Source: a virus. From it: a DNA stretch of 26,455 bases. The DNA lies in IMG/VR virus record IMGVR_UViG_3300020579_000092, positions 1-26,455 of that record; one strand, 5' to 3'. Position 1 is the stretch's first letter. Each line of letters begins with the position of its first letter. The position numbers and the translations under genes were made by a program. Below the pieces are notes generated by a model. It ran no database searches. It had not been told where the DNA came from and saw nothing but the letters and a program-made list of their open reading frames with translations. Below are positions 26,040 through 26,455 of the stretch, piece after piece.

Positions 26040-26055
26040 GCCTGCTAAAGCAGGC
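26040..26055 (+). promoter_or_regulatory. Hairpin covering the capsid ribosome binding region
   Basis: GCCTGC-TAAA-GCAGGC is a perfect six-pair stem with a four-base loop in the 23-bp gap between scaffold and capsid genes. Its 3' arm contains the only weak ribosome binding site (AGCAGG) before the TTG start at 26061, so folding could restrain capsid translation until ribosomes leaving the scaffold gene open it. Confidence 0.5.
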
Positions 26056-26060
26056 CCACA

Positions 26061-26455
26061 TTGGCGCAATTCGATTTATCCGCCGCAGACCCTATTTTCA
26101 AAGTAGTTTTCAATCCCAGAATTGAGAAACAGTTCAATACAGCCGCCGTGCTCTGGAACGATGTTTTCGAGGGCTCAGGAACCATGATTAGCAACCGCGG
26201 CCTTGAAATCCCTGTCCACATGGCAGGGAACGGTCAGCACGCATGGTACGGCGATGGTGGAGCGCTACCGGCTGGCGACTCGCAGCGCGTCAACCGCGCT
26301 ATCGTGGGTTTCTATAGCTACGTCAAGCCCATTCAGTTTACCGGCGCAGCTTTGGATGCAGGCGGGGGCGGAGACGCTACGAACTATGTGAAGTCTCTGG
26401 CCTTCAACGTCCGCAATGGTGTCGTGGATGCCATCAAGGAACTGAACTGGTATTC
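26061..26455 (+). CDS. Probable major capsid protein, N-terminal 131 codons (cut by window end)
   Basis: The frame starts at TTG 26061 and stays open to the window end. It reads AQFDLSAADPIFKVVFNPRI, continues with EKQFNTAAVLWNDVFEGSGT, and later has GLEIPVHMAGNGQHAWYGDG and GFYSYVKPIQFTGAALDAGG. This N-terminal pattern of an extended arm, then LEIPV and a gly-rich loop, then a helix (NYVKSLAFNVRNGVVDAIKE) fits HK97-fold capsid proteins. Position after the scaffold supports it. No ATG lies earlier in frame; the TTG start is unusual for such an abundant product. Confidence 0.77.
   Translation, partial: MAQFDLSAADPIFKVVFNPRIEKQFNTAAVLWNDVFEGSGTMISNRGLEIPVHMAGNGQHAWYGDGGALPAGDSQRVNRAIVGFYSYVKPIQFTGAALDAGGGGDATNYVKSLAFNVRNGVVDAIKELNWY

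Overview
The window looks like about 26 kb of a double-stranded DNA tailed phage or prophage (Caudoviricetes). It carries a large terminase, a portal, a scaffold-like protein, the start of a probable major capsid protein and a Bet/RecT-type annealing protein. Genes are tightly packed, and many adjoining pairs share ATGA or GTGA stop/start overlaps. Shine-Dalgarno-like sequences precede many genes, so the host is a bacterium. Base composition looks moderate, but I could not measure it. Nothing seen identifies the host. No integrase, lysogeny repressor, polymerase, helicase, tail or holin/endolysin gene was recognised, so lifestyle is unresolved.

Layout. (1) Positions 1-11,548, minus strand: a long leftward block of about forty small genes, many under 60 residues. 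Recognisable members are the start of a lipoprotein at the left edge, several HNH-type or PD-(D/E)xK-like nucleases at 0.6-3.4 kb, a beta-class DNA methyltransferase at 6.3-7.0 kb, a phage zinc-finger protein, a Bet/RecT annealing protein at 9.4-10.4 kb and a ribbon-helix-helix protein at the right end. Two good sigma70-like promoters drive this block. One lies upstream of the ribbon-helix-helix gene, with an inverted repeat over its -35 box. The other is at 6,047-6,075, with a palindrome filling its 17-bp spacer. (2) Positions 11.6-12.3 kb: an almost gene-free divergence region with a dense series of inverted repeats. (3) Positions 12,340-26,455, plus strand: the packaging and head block. It starts with small regulatory or zinc-binding proteins and a helix-turn-helix protein that could be the small terminase. 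Then come the large terminase, several small genes including endonuclease VII, and a large portal with a zinc-ribbon insert. After the portal come a free-standing LAGLIDADG gene, two zinc-binding genes, a run of probable structural proteins including one with nine 34-36-residue repeats, a scaffold-like protein and the capsid protein, cut by the window end.

How it fits together. The leftward block is probably early functions (recombination, modification, host take-over and many unknown small proteins). The rightward block is late packaging and morphogenesis. The divergence region between them is the natural place for a transcriptional switch, a non-coding RNA or an origin. Three themes stand out: more than twenty proteins with Cys-x-x-Cys zinc-type motifs, six recognisable nuclease genes, and three pairs of near-identical stop/start junction sequences that suggest module exchange or duplication at gene boundaries. 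Many small genes listed here were found by direct translation and rest on start context and reading-frame overlap, not on recognised homology.
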